Shown here piece by piece: positions 1-9,006 of a stretch of DNA of 64,000 bases (positions within the stretch are counted from its first letter, which is position 1; every line of letters begins with the position of its first letter). Below the pieces are notes generated by a model. That model saw only the letters and a list, made by a program, of their open reading frames with translations. It was not told the origin of the DNA and ran no database searches. The stretch is taken from positions 166,863 through 230,862 of the forward strand of contig NZ_FNJK01000003.1 of assembly GCF_900104225.1 (NCBI RefSeq), written 5' to 3'. The DNA is from Streptococcus equinus. GTDB taxonomy: Bacteria > Bacillota > Bacilli > Lactobacillales > Streptococcaceae. Both the position numbers and the translations under genes were made by a program.

Positions 1-162
1 ATCTTTGAAGTAGCGAGTATTTGTGTGTTTCGTATTTAATTCTTCGATTTGTTCTGGGATATTTCCCCATAGACAAACTTCATGTCCATTGTCGTTTAAT
101 ACTTGTGCAAGAGCGGTTCCCCAAGAACCAGGCCCTAAGACAGCAACTTTTTGTCTTGTCAT
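1..162 (-). CDS. gpsA: Glycerol-3-phosphate dehydrogenase [NAD(P)+], N-terminal part
   Basis: The first 54 codons of a gene reading leftward out of the window. The protein begins [20 protein letters not shown], which holds the GxGxxG/A dinucleotide-binding loop of GpsA (GPGSWG at residues 10-15), followed by a VLNDNGHEV strand. GpsA reduces dihydroxyacetone phosphate to sn-glycerol-3-phosphate for phospholipid and lipoteichoic acid synthesis in the cytoplasm. The ATG start at 162 follows a GAGAGGAG ribosome binding site. The rest of the gene lies outside the window, so integrity cannot be judged. Confidence 0.93.
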   Translation of the reverse strand, partial: MTRQKVAVLGPGSWGTALAQVLNDNGHEVCLWGNIPEQIEELNTKHTNTRYFKD

Positions 163-200
163 TTTTACTCCTCTCTTAAACGAGCAAGATTACATTCTCC

Positions 201-209
201 ATTATATCA
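201..209 (-). promoter_or_regulatory. gpsA promoter, extended -10
   Basis: On the minus strand the sequence reads TGA-TATAAT, a perfect extended -10, about 40 nt before the gpsA start. No good -35 is visible 17 nt further upstream, as is common with extended -10 promoters. Confidence 0.55.
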
Positions 210-317
210 TAAGAGCAGTCTGTTTGTCTTTGTTTATTAGAAAAGGTGAGTTTTGTCATCTTTTTACTTAAGCTGTATTATAGAAAAAACGTCGATATGT
301 TTTTGTAAAATAACTTG

Positions 318-326
318 TGGTATAAT
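318..326 (+). promoter_or_regulatory. queH promoter, extended -10
   Basis: TGG-TATAAT forms an extended -10, 40 nt before the queH start. The gpsA and queH promoters diverge within about 110 bp. The rest of the 163-365 gap is AT-rich with no other feature I can support. Confidence 0.6.
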
Positions 327-365
327 GAAATGACTTAACAGGAATAGGAAAGGAAGACTTATCTG

Positions 366-1133
366 GTGATTGATTTAGAAGAGATTCTGTCTAAGATGAA
401 TCCCAATCAAAAAATCAACTATGACCGTGTCATGCAACAAATGGCAAAGCGTTGGGCGCAAGAAGAAGTAAGACCCAAAATTCTTGTCCACGTTTGTTGT
501 GCACCGTGTTCAACATATACTTTAGAATATTTAACGCAGTATGCTGATGTGACCGTTTATTTTGCAAATTCAAATATTCACCCTAAAGATGAATACCTTC
601 GTCGTGCCTATGTGGTGCAAAAGTTCATCTCGGAATTTAATGAAAAAACAGGCAATACTGTTGATTTCATCGAGGCACCATATGATCCATCAGAGTATTT
701 CCAAAAGGTTCATGGCTTAGAAGACGAACCTGAAGGTGGAGAACGTTGTACGGTTTGCTTTGATTATCGCTTGGATAAAGCTGCTAAAATGGCAGTTGAG
801 CTCGGATACGATTACTTTGCCAGTGCGCTAACAATCAGTCCACACAAAAATTCTCAAGTCATCAACAGTGTTGGTATTGAAGTCCAAAAAGTTTATGCGA
901 CTAAATATTTGCCAAGCGATTTCAAGAAAAACAATGGCTACCGCCGTTCAGTTGAAATGTGTGAAGAATATGATATCTACCGTCAATGTTATTGTGGCTG
1001 TGTCTTTGCAGCAAAAATCCAAGGTGTTGATTTAAATCAAATCAAAAAAGAAGCCAAAGAATTTATGGTCGGAAAAGATGGTGAAAAAGAATTCCCACAC
1101 ATTCGATTTACATTTGAAGGAAAAGAAATTTAA
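366..1133 (+). CDS. queH: Epoxyqueuosine reductase QueH
   Basis: A 255-residue protein of the QueH (former DUF208) family, which reduces epoxyqueuosine in tRNA to queuosine and replaces the cobalamin-dependent QueG. The cysteine pattern of the family is present: HVCCAPCS near residue 42, CTVCFDYRL near residue 128 and a C-terminal QCYCGC near residue 207, which supply iron-sulfur cluster and redox ligands. The start is GTG, placed by the GGAAAGGAAG ribosome binding site 8 nt upstream. It precedes dut by 26 nt and probably shares its transcript. Length and motifs look intact. Confidence 0.92.
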   Translation: MIDLEEILSKMNPNQKINYDRVMQQMAKRWAQEEVRPKILVHVCCAPCSTYTLEYLTQYADVTVYFANSNIHPKDEYLRRAYVVQKFISEFNEKTGNTVDFIEAPYDPSEYFQKVHGLEDEPEGGERCTVCFDYRLDKAAKMAVELGYDYFASALTISPHKNSQVINSVGIEVQKVYATKYLPSDFKKNNGYRRSVEMCEEYDIYRQCYCGCVFAAKIQGVDLNQIKKEAKEFMVGKDGEKEFPHIRFTFEGKEI

Positions 1134-1159
1134 TACGAATAAGTAATTAAGGAGACAAC

Positions 1160-1606
1160 ATGAGTAAAATTAGAGGGTTTGAATTGGTTTCACAATTCAC
1201 AGATGAAACATTGCTACCAAAACGTGAAACAGCGCATGCAGCTGGTTATGATTTGAAAGCGGCTGTCACAACAGAAATCGCACCTGGTGAGATTAAATTG
1301 GTGCCAACTGGTGTCAAAGCTTATATGCAAGCTGGCGAAGTACTTTATCTTTTTGACCGCTCATCAAATCCACGTAAAAAAGGTTTGGTTTTGATTAATT
1401 CAGTTGGTGTCATTGACGGTGATTATTATGGCAATCCCACAAATGAAGGCCATATCTTTGCGCAAATGAAAAATATCACAGATGAAACTGTCGTCGTTGA
1501 AGCTGGCGAACGAATTGTTCAAGGTGTTTTTATGCCTTTCTTGGTTGCTGATGGTGACGAAGCAGACGGCGTACGTACTGGCGGATTTGGGTCAACAGGA
1601 AAATAA
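1160..1606 (+). CDS. dut: Deoxyuridine 5'-triphosphate nucleotidohydrolase (dUTPase)
   Basis: A 148-residue trimeric-type dUTPase that hydrolyses dUTP to dUMP and pyrophosphate, keeping uracil out of DNA and supplying dUMP for thymidylate. All five family motifs can be read in order: AGYDLKA (residues 28-34), DRSSNPRKKGL (about 66-76), the GVIDGDYYG uracil/deoxyribose-binding loop (about 83-91), GERIVQGVFMP (about 116-126) and the C-terminal RTGGFGSTGK arm that closes on the phosphates. The ATG at 1160 follows an AAGGAGA site. Complete. Confidence 0.95.
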   Translation: MSKIRGFELVSQFTDETLLPKRETAHAAGYDLKAAVTTEIAPGEIKLVPTGVKAYMQAGEVLYLFDRSSNPRKKGLVLINSVGVIDGDYYGNPTNEGHIFAQMKNITDETVVVEAGERIVQGVFMPFLVADGDEADGVRTGGFGSTGK

Positions 1607-1644
1607 GGCCTTAAGGTAAGAAACTAAGCAAGGAGGTAATGAGC

Positions 1645-1661
1645 TATCGCTAAGAAAAAAA
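1645..1661 (+). repeat. 17-bp direct repeat, left copy, before the cysteine hydrolase gene
   Basis: TATCGCTAAGAAAAAAA at 1645-1661 recurs exactly at 2126-2142, where it encodes the start of RadA (IIAKKK). The two copies bracket the cysteine hydrolase gene. The left copy sits just after a strong AGGAGG at 1631-1636 that now faces only a four-codon ORF (ATG at 1639, TAA at 1651-1653). This looks like the original radA translation start region left behind by an insertion. Confidence 0.75.
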
Positions 1662-2134
1662 TGGCAGATTATTTGTTGGTCATTGATATGCAGTTAGATT
1701 ATATTACTGATGGTGAACCGTATAATGGGCGAAATTTGGTCCAAACCGTTAACCAAAAGATAGCTAGTTATCCGAAAAAACAAGTCATTTATGTGGTTAA
1801 TCGTTTTTGGTGGGAGCTTGGCAAAAAGCCAAAAGTATTTGCCAATGGCTTGTCTATTGTTTCTAACCAAATTTTTGAGAAACGCCGAGCATCTTGTTTT
1901 TCCAATCAACAGTTGAGAAGCTTTTTAGAAAATAATGAAGCGAATTGTTTAGAATTTATTGGTGTTGATGGTAATGCTTGTGTTAATAAATCTGTTCTTG
2001 AAGCGCTAAACTACGGTTATCAGGTTAGTATTGATCTTTTGTGCTTGGGAGTATCTAATCGAAAGAAATTTCAAAAAACATTGAAAAACTGGAGAAGGCA
2101 CAGAGTATTGGTGAGGGGTGAAAATTATCGCTAA
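1661..2134 (+). CDS. Cysteine hydrolase of the isochorismatase family
   Basis: A 157-residue protein with the isochorismatase/nicotinamidase-like Rossmann fold. The N-terminal [10 protein letters not shown] carries the catalytic Asp (residue 9), EKRRASCF offers the catalytic Lys (residue 74), and [11 protein letters not shown] carries the nucleophilic Cys (residue 107). Substrate cannot be told from sequence. The ATG at 1661 has no good Shine-Dalgarno, since the AGGAGG at 1631-1636 is too far away; translation may be weak or reinitiated after a four-codon ORF. Its 3' end overlaps radA by 17 nt, and a 17-bp direct repeat flanks the gene, so it looks inserted between dut and radA. The family call is firm, the role unknown. 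Confidence 0.78.
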   Translation: MADYLLVIDMQLDYITDGEPYNGRNLVQTVNQKIASYPKKQVIYVVNRFWWELGKKPKVFANGLSIVSNQIFEKRRASCFSNQQLRSFLENNEANCLEFIGVDGNACVNKSVLEALNYGYQVSIDLLCLGVSNRKKFQKTLKNWRRHRVLVRGENYR

Positions 2135-3488
2135 GAAAAAAACAACGTTTATTTGTCAGGAGTGTGGCTATCATTCTCCTAAGTATTTAGGGCGTTGCCC
2201 AAACTGTTCATCATGGACATCATTTGTCGAAGAAGTTGAGGTGCAAGAGGTTAAAAATGCGCGTGTCAGCTTGACAGGTGAAAAGAGCAAACCAACTAAG
2301 TTAAAAGATGTTAGCTCGATTAACTATTCACGTACCAAGACTGATATGGATGAATTTAACCGAGTGCTTGGTGGCGGCGTCGTGCCAGGTAGTTTGGTGC
2401 TTATTGGTGGTGATCCTGGTATCGGGAAATCAACACTTCTTTTGCAAGTTTCGATTCAGTTAGCAGACAAAGGAACTGTTCTTTATGTTTCTGGTGAAGA
2501 ATCAGCTGAGCAGATTAAATTACGTAGTGAGCGTCTTGGCGACATTGACAATGAATTCTATCTTTATGCTGAGACAAATATGCAAGCTATTCGCGCACAA
2601 ATCGAGCAAATTCAACCTGATTTCTTGATTATTGACTCGATTCAAACCATTATGAGCCCTGATATTTCAGGGGTTCAAGGGTCTGTATCACAAGTCCGTG
2701 AAGTAACAGCAGAGCTCATGCAGTTAGCTAAGACCAATAATATTGCAACCTTTATCGTTGGTCACGTGACTAAGGAAGGGCAACTTGCGGGTCCTCGTAT
2801 GCTTGAGCACATGGTGGACACAGTCCTTTACTTTGAGGGGGAACGTCATCATACCTTCCGTATTTTACGTGCGGTGAAAAACCGTTTCGGTTCAACCAAT
2901 GAAATCGGCATTTTTGAAATGCAATCTGGTGGGCTGGTCGAAGTGCTCAATCCAAGTCAGGTCTTCTTAGAAGAACGTTTGGATGGTGCGACTGGTTCAG
3001 CTATCGTGGTAACCATGGAAGGCAGTCGTCCAATTTTGGCGGAAGTTCAAGCTTTGGTGACACCGACTGTTTTTGGGAATGCCAAACGCACGACAACAGG
3101 ACTTGATTTTAACCGTGTTAGTCTTATTATGGCGGTTCTTGAAAAACGTTGTGGACTTCTTTTGCAGAACCAAGATGCATATCTCAAGTCAGCTGGTGGT
3201 GTTAAACTTGATGAACCGGCGATTGATTTGGCTGTTGCGGTGGCTATTGCCTCAAGTTACAAAGAAAAGCCAACTAATCCCCAAGAAGCGTTTATCGGTG
3301 AAATTGGCTTGACTGGTGAAATTCGTCGTGTGACACGTATTGAACAACGTATCAACGAAGCGGCAAAACTTGGCTTTACTAAAGTTTATGCACCAAAGAA
3401 TTCTTTATCAGGTATTGATATTCCAGACAATATTCAAGTCATTGGTGTGACAACTGTTGGTGAAGTACTCAAAAAAGTATTTAGCTAA
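2118..3488 (+). CDS. radA: DNA repair protein RadA (branch-migration helicase)
   Basis: A 456-residue RadA/Sms protein, a RecA-related helicase that extends RecA-made D-loops during recombinational repair and natural transformation. It has an N-terminal C4 zinc finger (Cys13, 16, 27, 30), a Walker [11 protein letters not shown] near residue 97, the RadA-specific KNRFGST near residue 254 and a Lon-protease-like C-terminal domain. The start is GTG at 2118, giving MKIIAKKK as in related streptococci, with GAGGGGTG as its ribosome binding site inside the upstream gene. It overlaps the cysteine hydrolase gene by 17 nt. A terminator follows at 3494. Confidence 0.95.
   Translation: MKIIAKKKTTFICQECGYHSPKYLGRCPNCSSWTSFVEEVEVQEVKNARVSLTGEKSKPTKLKDVSSINYSRTKTDMDEFNRVLGGGVVPGSLVLIGGDPGIGKSTLLLQVSIQLADKGTVLYVSGEESAEQIKLRSERLGDIDNEFYLYAETNMQAIRAQIEQIQPDFLIIDSIQTIMSPDISGVQGSVSQVREVTAELMQLAKTNNIATFIVGHVTKEGQLAGPRMLEHMVDTVLYFEGERHHTFRILRAVKNRFGSTNEIGIFEMQSGGLVEVLNPSQVFLEERLDGATGSAIVVTMEGSRPILAEVQALVTPTVFGNAKRTTTGLDFNRVSLIMAVLEKRCGLLLQNQDAYLKSAGGVKLDEPAIDLAVAVAIASSYKEKPTNPQEAFIGEIGLTGEIRRVTRIEQRINEAAKLGFTKVYAPKNSLSGIDIPDNIQVIGVTTVGEVLKKVFS
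2126..2142 (+). repeat. 17-bp direct repeat, right copy, inside the radA start
   Basis: Exact second copy of the 1645-1661 sequence. Here it is coding and lies just inside radA. See the left copy for the interpretation as an insertion duplication. Confidence 0.75.
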
Positions 3489-3493
3489 TGAAG

Positions 3494-3523
3494 AAAAACT
3501 GAGATGTAAGTCTCAGTTTTTTT
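3494..3523 (+). terminator. Intrinsic terminator after radA
   Basis: An 11-bp stem AAAAACTGAGA / TCTCAGTTTTT with loop TGTAAG runs into a T tract. Confidence 0.88.
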
Positions 3524-3620
3524 GTATTGTGAAGCAGAAGTCTTTTTAGGCGACAAGCAAAACTAAAAATGATAAGATGAGAAAAACGCTATCATAGGCG
3601 ACTCTTAAGGAGAGATTTGA

Positions 3621-4118
3621 ATGTCTTATTTTGAAAAATTTTTAAAAACAAATCAAGCATATGCAGACTTACATGGAACGGCGCATTTGCCTCAGAAACC
3701 TAAAACGCATGTTGCTATTGTTACTTGTATGGATTCACGTCTGCATGTGGCGCATGCGCTGGGTTTGGCGCTTGGTGATGCTCATATTTTGCGGAACGCA
3801 GGCGGGCGCGTGACAGATGATACCATTCGTTCATTGGTGATTTCAGAGCAGCAACTTGGTACACGCGAGATTGTTGTTTTGCACCATACGGATTGTGGCA
3901 TGCAGGGACTTAGTAATGAAGGCTTTGCAGAGCAGTTAGCGCGTGATCTAGGAGTAGAGGTGCATGGAAAAGACTTTTTGCCCTTTTCTGATGTTGAAGA
4001 AAGTGTCCGTGAGGATGTTAGAAAGCTGCGCGAGTCGCCGTTGATTCCTGATGATATCGTCATTTCAGGAGCTGTTTATGATGTTGATACAGGTCGCATT
4101 ACAGAGGTTAGTATGTAA
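3621..4118 (+). CDS. Beta-class carbonic anhydrase
   Basis: A 165-residue cytoplasmic beta-carbonic anhydrase interconverting CO2 and bicarbonate, which feeds carboxylation reactions including carbamoyl phosphate and fatty acid synthesis. The zinc-binding signature is present: VTCMDSRL (Cys and the Asp-Arg dyad, near residues 36-41) and HHTDCGM (His and Cys, near residues 88-94). The length fits the short beta-CA subgroup found downstream of radA in several streptococci. The start ATG follows AAGGAGAG. Substrate class is certain; physiological role is inferred from the family. Confidence 0.92.
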   Translation: MSYFEKFLKTNQAYADLHGTAHLPQKPKTHVAIVTCMDSRLHVAHALGLALGDAHILRNAGGRVTDDTIRSLVISEQQLGTREIVVLHHTDCGMQGLSNEGFAEQLARDLGVEVHGKDFLPFSDVEESVREDVRKLRESPLIPDDIVISGAVYDVDTGRITEVSM

Positions 4119-4171
4119 TTTGGGATTTAGAGAAAAGAGAAGTAGAAGTTTGAGAAATAAGGATAGAGGTT

Positions 4172-4669
4172 ATGCGAAGATTTGAAATCAAACAAAAAAT
4201 ATGGTCACTAGCTGGAAAGTTTGATATTTTTGATGAAGATAAGCAGCTAGCCTATCATGTTCAAGGGTCCTTGTTAAAATTATTTAAAGAATTTACGATT
4301 TCTGATAGTCAAGGCAAAACCGTCAGTCATATCAAACAAGGTTTCAGTTTTCCTTTCCAGCGTTTTACGGTGACTTTTGCAGATGGTAAGGAAATCAGGA
4401 TTCAAAGACGTTTTTCGTTATTAAAAGCTAAATATGATATCTCTGATTTTGGACTAGAGGTGTCAGGTGATATCTGGAATATGAATTTTAGCTTGCTTAA
4501 TCAAGGACGTGAAGTTGCTACAATTCGCCAACAATGGTTTAAATTCCCTTCGACTTACCAAGTAGATATATATGATGATCACCTTTCAGACTTAGTTATA
4601 TCTCTTGTGATTGCTATTGATTATGTGAAGGAAAAAGAATCGAGTGCAGGCAGCGCAGCATCAAGTTAA
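4172..4669 (+). CDS. LURP-one-related / scramblase-like family protein
   Basis: A 165-residue protein with the tubby-like beta-barrel pattern of the LURP-one-related (DUF567, YxjI-type) family: N-terminal FEIKQKIWSLAGKFDIFDED, then repeated strands such as VQGSLLKLFKEFTI and ISDFGLEVSGDIWNMNF, and a C-terminal hydrophobic helix (VISLVIAIDYV). No function is established for the bacterial members. It lies 53 nt after the carbonic anhydrase gene and ahead of a strong terminator, so the two probably share a transcript. Start by ATG with AAGGATAG upstream. Confidence 0.78.
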   Translation: MRRFEIKQKIWSLAGKFDIFDEDKQLAYHVQGSLLKLFKEFTISDSQGKTVSHIKQGFSFPFQRFTVTFADGKEIRIQRRFSLLKAKYDISDFGLEVSGDIWNMNFSLLNQGREVATIRQQWFKFPSTYQVDIYDDHLSDLVISLVIAIDYVKEKESSAGSAASS

Positions 4670-4703
4670 AACCTGATTGATCAAAATCTCAAATATAAGA
4701 AGG

Positions 4704-4732
4704 AATTCAGCTGTTTTTCAGCTGAATTTTTT
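4704..4732 (+). terminator. Intrinsic terminator before gltX
   Basis: Perfect 10-bp stem AATTCAGCTG / CAGCTGAATT, TTTTT loop, trailing T run. Confidence 0.9.
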
Positions 4733-4760
4733 GTTCCAATACTAAAGATTGTGCTATAAT
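4731..4760 (+). promoter_or_regulatory. gltX promoter
   Basis: TTGTTC, 18-bp spacer, TATAAT, ending 31 nt before the gltX ATG. The -35 overlaps the T tract of the preceding terminator. Confidence 0.65.
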
Positions 4761-4791
4761 AGAAACGATTGAAATTTAACAGGAGACGAAA

Positions 4792-6249
4792 ATGCCTAAG
4801 AAAATTCGCGTGCGTTATGCACCAAGTCCAACAGGACTTTTACACATCGGAAATGCGCGTACAGCGCTCTTTAATTATCTTTACGCTCGTCACCATGGTG
4901 GTGATTTTGTAATCCGTATCGAAGATACTGACCGTAAACGTCATGTCGAAGACGGTGAACGTTCACAATTGGAAAACCTTAAATGGTTGGGAATGGATTG
5001 GGACGAAAGCCCACAAACTCACGAAAAATATCGCCAATCAGAACGTTTGGACATCTACCAAAAATACATCGACCAATTGTTGGCTGAAGGTAAAGCTTAT
5101 AAATCATACGTTACTGAAGAAGAACTAGCTGCAGAACGTGAACGCCAAGAAGCTGCTGGTGAAACACCTCGTTACATCAACGAATTCCTTGGTATGTCTG
5201 AAGAAGAAAAAGCTGCTTATATCGCAGAACGTGAAGCAAAAGGAATCATCCCTACTGTACGTTTGGCTGTTAACGAATCAGGTATCTATAAATGGCATGA
5301 TATCGTTAAAGGTGACATCGAATTTGAAGGTGGAAACGTCGGTGGTGACTGGGTTATCCAGAAAAAAGATGGTTACCCAACATACAACTTTGCCGTTGTT
5401 ATTGATGATCACTTGATGGAAATCTCTCACGTTATCCGTGGAGATGACCACATCGCAAACACACCAAAACAATTGATGGTTTACGAAGCACTTGGTTGGG
5501 AAGCACCAGAATTCGGTCACATGACATTGATTATCAACTCTGAAACTGGTAAAAAATTGTCAAAACGTGACACAAACACTCTTCAATTCATCGAAGACTA
5601 CCGTAAAAAAGGTTACATGCCAGAAGCAGTATTCAACTTTATCGCTCTTCTTGGTTGGAACCCTGGTGGTGAAGATGAAATCTTCTCACGTGAAGAATTG
5701 ATCAAACTCTTTGATGAACACCGTTTGAGCAAATCTCCAGCTGCCTTTGACCAAAAGAAAATGGACTGGATGAGCAACGAATACATCAAGAATGCAGATT
5801 TCGATACAGTCTTTGCAATGGCTAAACCATTCTTGGAAAAAGCTGGTCGTTTGACTGACAAAGCTGAAAAATTGGTTGAACTTTACAAACCACAAATGAA
5901 ATCTGTTGATGAAATCATTCCATTGACTGATTTGTTCTTTGAAGATTTCCCAGAATTGACAGATGCTGAAAAAGAATTCATGGCTGGTGAAACAGTTCCA
6001 ACAGTTCTTGAAGCTTTCAAAGCTAAATTGGAAGCAATGAGTGACGAAGATTTCAAATCAGAAAACATCTTCCCACAAATCAAAGCTGTTCAAAAAGAAA
6101 CTGGTATTAAAGGTAAAAACCTATTCATGCCAATTCGTATCGCCGTTTCAGGTGAAATGCACGGTCCAGAACTTCCAGATACTATCTACCTTCTTGGTCG
6201 TGAAAAATCAATCGAACACATCGAAAACATGCTTAACAACTTGAAATAA
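4792..6249 (+). CDS. gltX: Glutamate--tRNA ligase
   Basis: A 485-residue class I synthetase that charges tRNA-Glu and, in streptococci, which lack GlnRS, also mischarges tRNA-Gln for the GatCAB amidotransferase. The HIGH motif is HIGN (residues 18-21) and the KMSKS loop appears as KLSKRD near residue 254; RIEDTDR and the WNPGGEDE region are also typical. The ATG follows CAGGAGA. It stands alone between two terminators, with its own promoter. Complete. Confidence 0.97.
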   Translation: MPKKIRVRYAPSPTGLLHIGNARTALFNYLYARHHGGDFVIRIEDTDRKRHVEDGERSQLENLKWLGMDWDESPQTHEKYRQSERLDIYQKYIDQLLAEGKAYKSYVTEEELAAERERQEAAGETPRYINEFLGMSEEEKAAYIAEREAKGIIPTVRLAVNESGIYKWHDIVKGDIEFEGGNVGGDWVIQKKDGYPTYNFAVVIDDHLMEISHVIRGDDHIANTPKQLMVYEALGWEAPEFGHMTLIINSETGKKLSKRDTNTLQFIEDYRKKGYMPEAVFNFIALLGWNPGGEDEIFSREELIKLFDEHRLSKSPAAFDQKKMDWMSNEYIKNADFDTVFAMAKPFLEKAGRLTDKAEKLVELYKPQMKSVDEIIPLTDLFFEDFPELTDAEKEFMAGETVPTVLEAFKAKLEAMSDEDFKSENIFPQIKAVQKETGIKGKNLFMPIRIAVSGEMHGPELPDTIYLLGREKSIEHIENMLNNLK

Positions 6250-6258
6250 TATCAATAA

Positions 6259-6288
6259 AAGTCTGAGATGAATGTCTCGGGCTTTTTG
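6259..6288 (+). terminator. Intrinsic terminator after gltX
   Basis: AAGTCTGAGA / TCTCGGGCTT stem with G-T pairs, loop TGAATG, then Ts. Confidence 0.8.
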
Positions 6289-6376
6289 TTTATAAATTAT
6301 GAATTTTGAGAAATATTTTAATTTGTTGTGAAAAACGTTTTCTTTAACAATGCCTATTCTAAACGCTTTTAGTTCT

Positions 6377-6385
6377 TGTTATAAT
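6377..6385 (+). promoter_or_regulatory. Extended -10 promoter of the MFS gene
   Basis: TGT-TATAAT, about 40 nt before the start codon. No clear -35. Confidence 0.55.
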
Positions 6386-6425
6386 AGGCTTTAAAATTGT
6401 TTATTTATAAGTTAAGAGGAGTTAC

Positions 6426-7592
6426 ATGAAAAAAGACTATTCTATCTTTTTTGTCCCAGGGATTATTTTAGTGGGTGCGGTAATGCGTATTCCATTTACG
6501 ACAATTCCAACTGTCCTTAGCTATGTTGCGGACGGTCTTGGTGTTTCAGTTAATTCTTTGGGCGTTTTGACAAGTATTCCGTTGATTATGTTTGCCTTTT
6601 GTTCATCTTTGGCACCACGTTTAGCGGATAAATTTGGACTTGAAAAATTATTCACTATGGTTTTGATTGCCATGTTTATTGGTTCAAGTATGCGTGTGCT
6701 TAACCTTCCAAGCCTTTATATCGGGACAATGATTATTGGAATCAGTATTGCTATGATGAATGTCTTGTTCCCAAGTGTCATTTTGGCAAACCAACCATTT
6801 CGAATTGGACTGTTGACAACAATCTACACAACAGCTATGGGGCTTGCCTCATCAGTTGCTGCCTCAGTTGCTGTTCCAATTGTTAAAATGACATCGTGGA
6901 AAGGTTTGATTCTGATTCTTAGTTTCTTGATTTTGGTAGCTTTAGTGGTTTGGTTCCCAAATACTTTCCATAATCACATGACTGAGCAAGATGAAGAGAA
7001 ACACTCATCATCTCTTTGGAAAAATAAAGCTGCCATTGCCCTTCTTGTTTTTGGTGGTTTGCAGTCACTTCTTTTCTATACAGGAATGACATGGTTGCCA
7101 ACAATGGCTAGTCAAGCAGGTCTTTCAAGTGAAGCAGCTGGTATTTTGGCTTCTATTTATTCATTGATTAGCTTGCCATTTTCATTAACTATTCCAACTT
7201 TGACAACGAATCTTTCAAGTAAAAATCGTAAAATCATGCTTGCGATTGTGTCAGCATGTGCGATTGTAGGAACAGGTATGCTTTTATTCCAAACAAGCAG
7301 TTTTGCTTATTGGTTGACTGTTAATGTCTTAATCGGTATTGCTGTTAGTGCCTTATTCCCTTACTTACTTGTGACTTTCTCAATGAAATCACATACACCA
7401 AGCCAAACAGCACAGTTGTCTGGTATGGTACAATCAGGAGGTTACTTCCTAGCGGCCTTTGGACCAACACTTTTTGGTTACAGCTTTGATCTTTTTGGTT
7501 CATGGACAGTAGCAGCACTTTGTTTATTTATCTGTACAATTATTATGACAGTAGCCTTGTTCTATACAGAACGTTTTGAAAAAATTCAATAA
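6426..7592 (+). CDS. Major facilitator superfamily carrier, CynX/NimT type
   Basis: A 388-residue polytopic membrane protein with about 12 hydrophobic segments split 6+6 by a charged loop (NHMTEQDEEKHSSSLWKNK, about residue 180-200). Features such as the LAPRLADKFGLEKLF loop between helices 2 and 3 and TIYTTAMGLASSVAASVAVP fit the CynX/NimT group (cyanate, 2-nitroimidazole and related carriers). The substrate cannot be assigned. The ATG follows AAGAGGAG. It forms a single-gene unit between an extended -10 promoter and a terminator. Confidence 0.8.
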   Translation: MKKDYSIFFVPGIILVGAVMRIPFTTIPTVLSYVADGLGVSVNSLGVLTSIPLIMFAFCSSLAPRLADKFGLEKLFTMVLIAMFIGSSMRVLNLPSLYIGTMIIGISIAMMNVLFPSVILANQPFRIGLLTTIYTTAMGLASSVAASVAVPIVKMTSWKGLILILSFLILVALVVWFPNTFHNHMTEQDEEKHSSSLWKNKAAIALLVFGGLQSLLFYTGMTWLPTMASQAGLSSEAAGILASIYSLISLPFSLTIPTLTTNLSSKNRKIMLAIVSACAIVGTGMLLFQTSSFAYWLTVNVLIGIAVSALFPYLLVTFSMKSHTPSQTAQLSGMVQSGGYFLAAFGPTLFGYSFDLFGSWTVAALCLFICTIIMTVALFYTERFEKIQ

Positions 7593-7608
7593 TAAATGAA
7601 AAACATTA

Positions 7609-7639
7609 GTTCCCTAGATTTGGCTAGGGAGCTTTTTTT
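7609..7639 (+). terminator. Intrinsic terminator after the MFS gene
   Basis: 9-bp stem GTTCCCTAG / CTAGGGAGC, then seven Ts. Confidence 0.9.
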
Positions 7640-7732
7640 GTATAAAAAGTGCGGAATTTTTGTATATATACTGTATATTTGTTATAAAATCATAAAAAAG
7701 TAACTTTTTTTGAAAAAATATTCAAAAAAATG

Positions 7733-7761
7733 TTGACAGGGGTGAAAGGTATGTGTATAAT
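7733..7761 (+). promoter_or_regulatory. argG promoter, consensus sigma-A
   Basis: TTGACA, 17-bp spacer, TATAAT: a full-consensus promoter whose -10 lies inside the ARG box, so a bound repressor would block RNA polymerase directly. Confidence 0.9.
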
Positions 7762-7770
7762 TATACACAT
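7751..7770 (+). promoter_or_regulatory. ARG box (ArgR/AhrC operator) over the argG -10
   Basis: A perfect 20-bp palindrome, ATGTGTATAATTATACACAT. Its central 18 bp match the ARG-box consensus TNTGNATWWWWATNCANA at every position. The argG -10 (7756-7761) lies within it. Seen directly; the repressor itself is not in the window. Confidence 0.88.
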
Positions 7771-7811
7771 AAAGTTGATAAAAACACAAAATAAGAAAAG
7801 AGAGTAGTCCT

Positions 7812-9002
7812 ATGTCAAAAGAAAAAGTTATCCTTGCGTACTCTGGTGGTCTTGATACTTCAGTTGCCATTACTTGGCTCATGAAAGATTATGATGTCGT
7901 TGCCGTTTGTATGGACGTTGGCGAAGGTAAAGACCTTGATTTTATTCATGATAAAGCTCTTAAAGTTGGTGCGGTTGAATCTTATGTTCTTGATGTTAAA
8001 GATGAATTTGCTGAAGAATACGTACTACCAGCTCTTCAAGCCCACGCTTACTATGAACAAAAATACCCATTGGTATCAGCACTTAGCCGTCCAGTTATTT
8101 CTAAAAAATTGGTAGAAATTGCTCATAAAACTGGTGCAACAACAATCGCTCACGGTTGTACTGGTAAAGGTAATGACCAAGTTCGTTTTGAAGTGGCAAT
8201 CGCTGCGCTTGATCCAGAATTGAAAGTTATCGCTCCAGTTCGTGAATGGAAATGGTCTCGTGAAGAAGAAATCGAATACGCAAAAGCAAACGGTGTTCCA
8301 GTTCCTGCAGACCTTGACAACCCATATTCAGTTGACCAAAACCTTTGGGGACGTGCTAACGAATGTGGTGTTCTTGAAAACCCATGGAACCAAGCTCCAG
8401 AAGATGCTTTTGGTATCACAACTTCACCAGAAGAAGCTCCTGATACACCAGAATTCATCGATATCGAATTCAAAGCTGGTAAACCAGTTGCCCTTAATGG
8501 CAAAGAAATGAAACTAGCTGACCTTATCCAAGAAGTGAATGCTATCGCTGGTAAACATGGTATCGGACGTATCGACCACGTTGAAAACCGTTTGGTTGGT
8601 ATCAAATCTCGTGAAATTTACGAATGTCCAGGTGCTATCACACTTTTGACAGCTCACAAAGAAATCGAAGACATCACATTGGTTCGTGAAGTTTCTCATT
8701 TCAAACCAGTTCTCGAAAATGAATTGTCAAACCTTATCTACAATGCTTTGTGGTTCAGTCCTGCAACAGAAGCTATTATTGCTTACATCAAAGAAACACA
8801 AAAAGTGGTTAACGGTACTGCTAAAGTGAAACTTTACAAAGGACATGCGCAAGTTGTTGCTCGTAAATCACCAAACTCACTTTACGATGAAAACTTGGCA
8901 ACATACACATCAGCTGATAGCTTTGACCAAGATGCAGCTGTTGGTTTCATCAAACTTTGGGGACTACCAACTCAAGTTAACTCACAAGTTAACAATAAAT
9001 AA
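7812..9002 (+). CDS. argG: Argininosuccinate synthase
   Basis: A 396-residue enzyme that joins citrulline and aspartate with ATP to give argininosuccinate, the penultimate step of arginine synthesis. The N-type ATP pyrophosphatase P-loop AYSGGLDTS is at residues 9-17; [13 protein letters not shown] near residue 115 and the [10 protein letters not shown] substrate region near residue 175 are intact. The leader contains a purine run, ATAAGAAAAGAGA (7791-7803), that acts as ribosome binding region and recurs exactly before argH. Repression by arginine is expected from the ARG box. Confidence 0.97.
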   Translation: MSKEKVILAYSGGLDTSVAITWLMKDYDVVAVCMDVGEGKDLDFIHDKALKVGAVESYVLDVKDEFAEEYVLPALQAHAYYEQKYPLVSALSRPVISKKLVEIAHKTGATTIAHGCTGKGNDQVRFEVAIAALDPELKVIAPVREWKWSREEEIEYAKANGVPVPADLDNPYSVDQNLWGRANECGVLENPWNQAPEDAFGITTSPEEAPDTPEFIDIEFKAGKPVALNGKEMKLADLIQEVNAIAGKHGIGRIDHVENRLVGIKSREIYECPGAITLLTAHKEIEDITLVREVSHFKPVLENELSNLIYNALWFSPATEAIIAYIKETQKVVNGTAKVKLYKGHAQVVARKSPNSLYDENLATYTSADSFDQDAAVGFIKLWGLPTQVNSQVNNK

Positions 9003-9006
9003 TATA

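Noticed and set aside
6328..6343. cre-like TGAAAAACGTTTTCT upstream of the MFS gene
   Set aside because: One extra base between the TG and CG halves breaks the 14-bp consensus, and it lies upstream of the -10 without other support.
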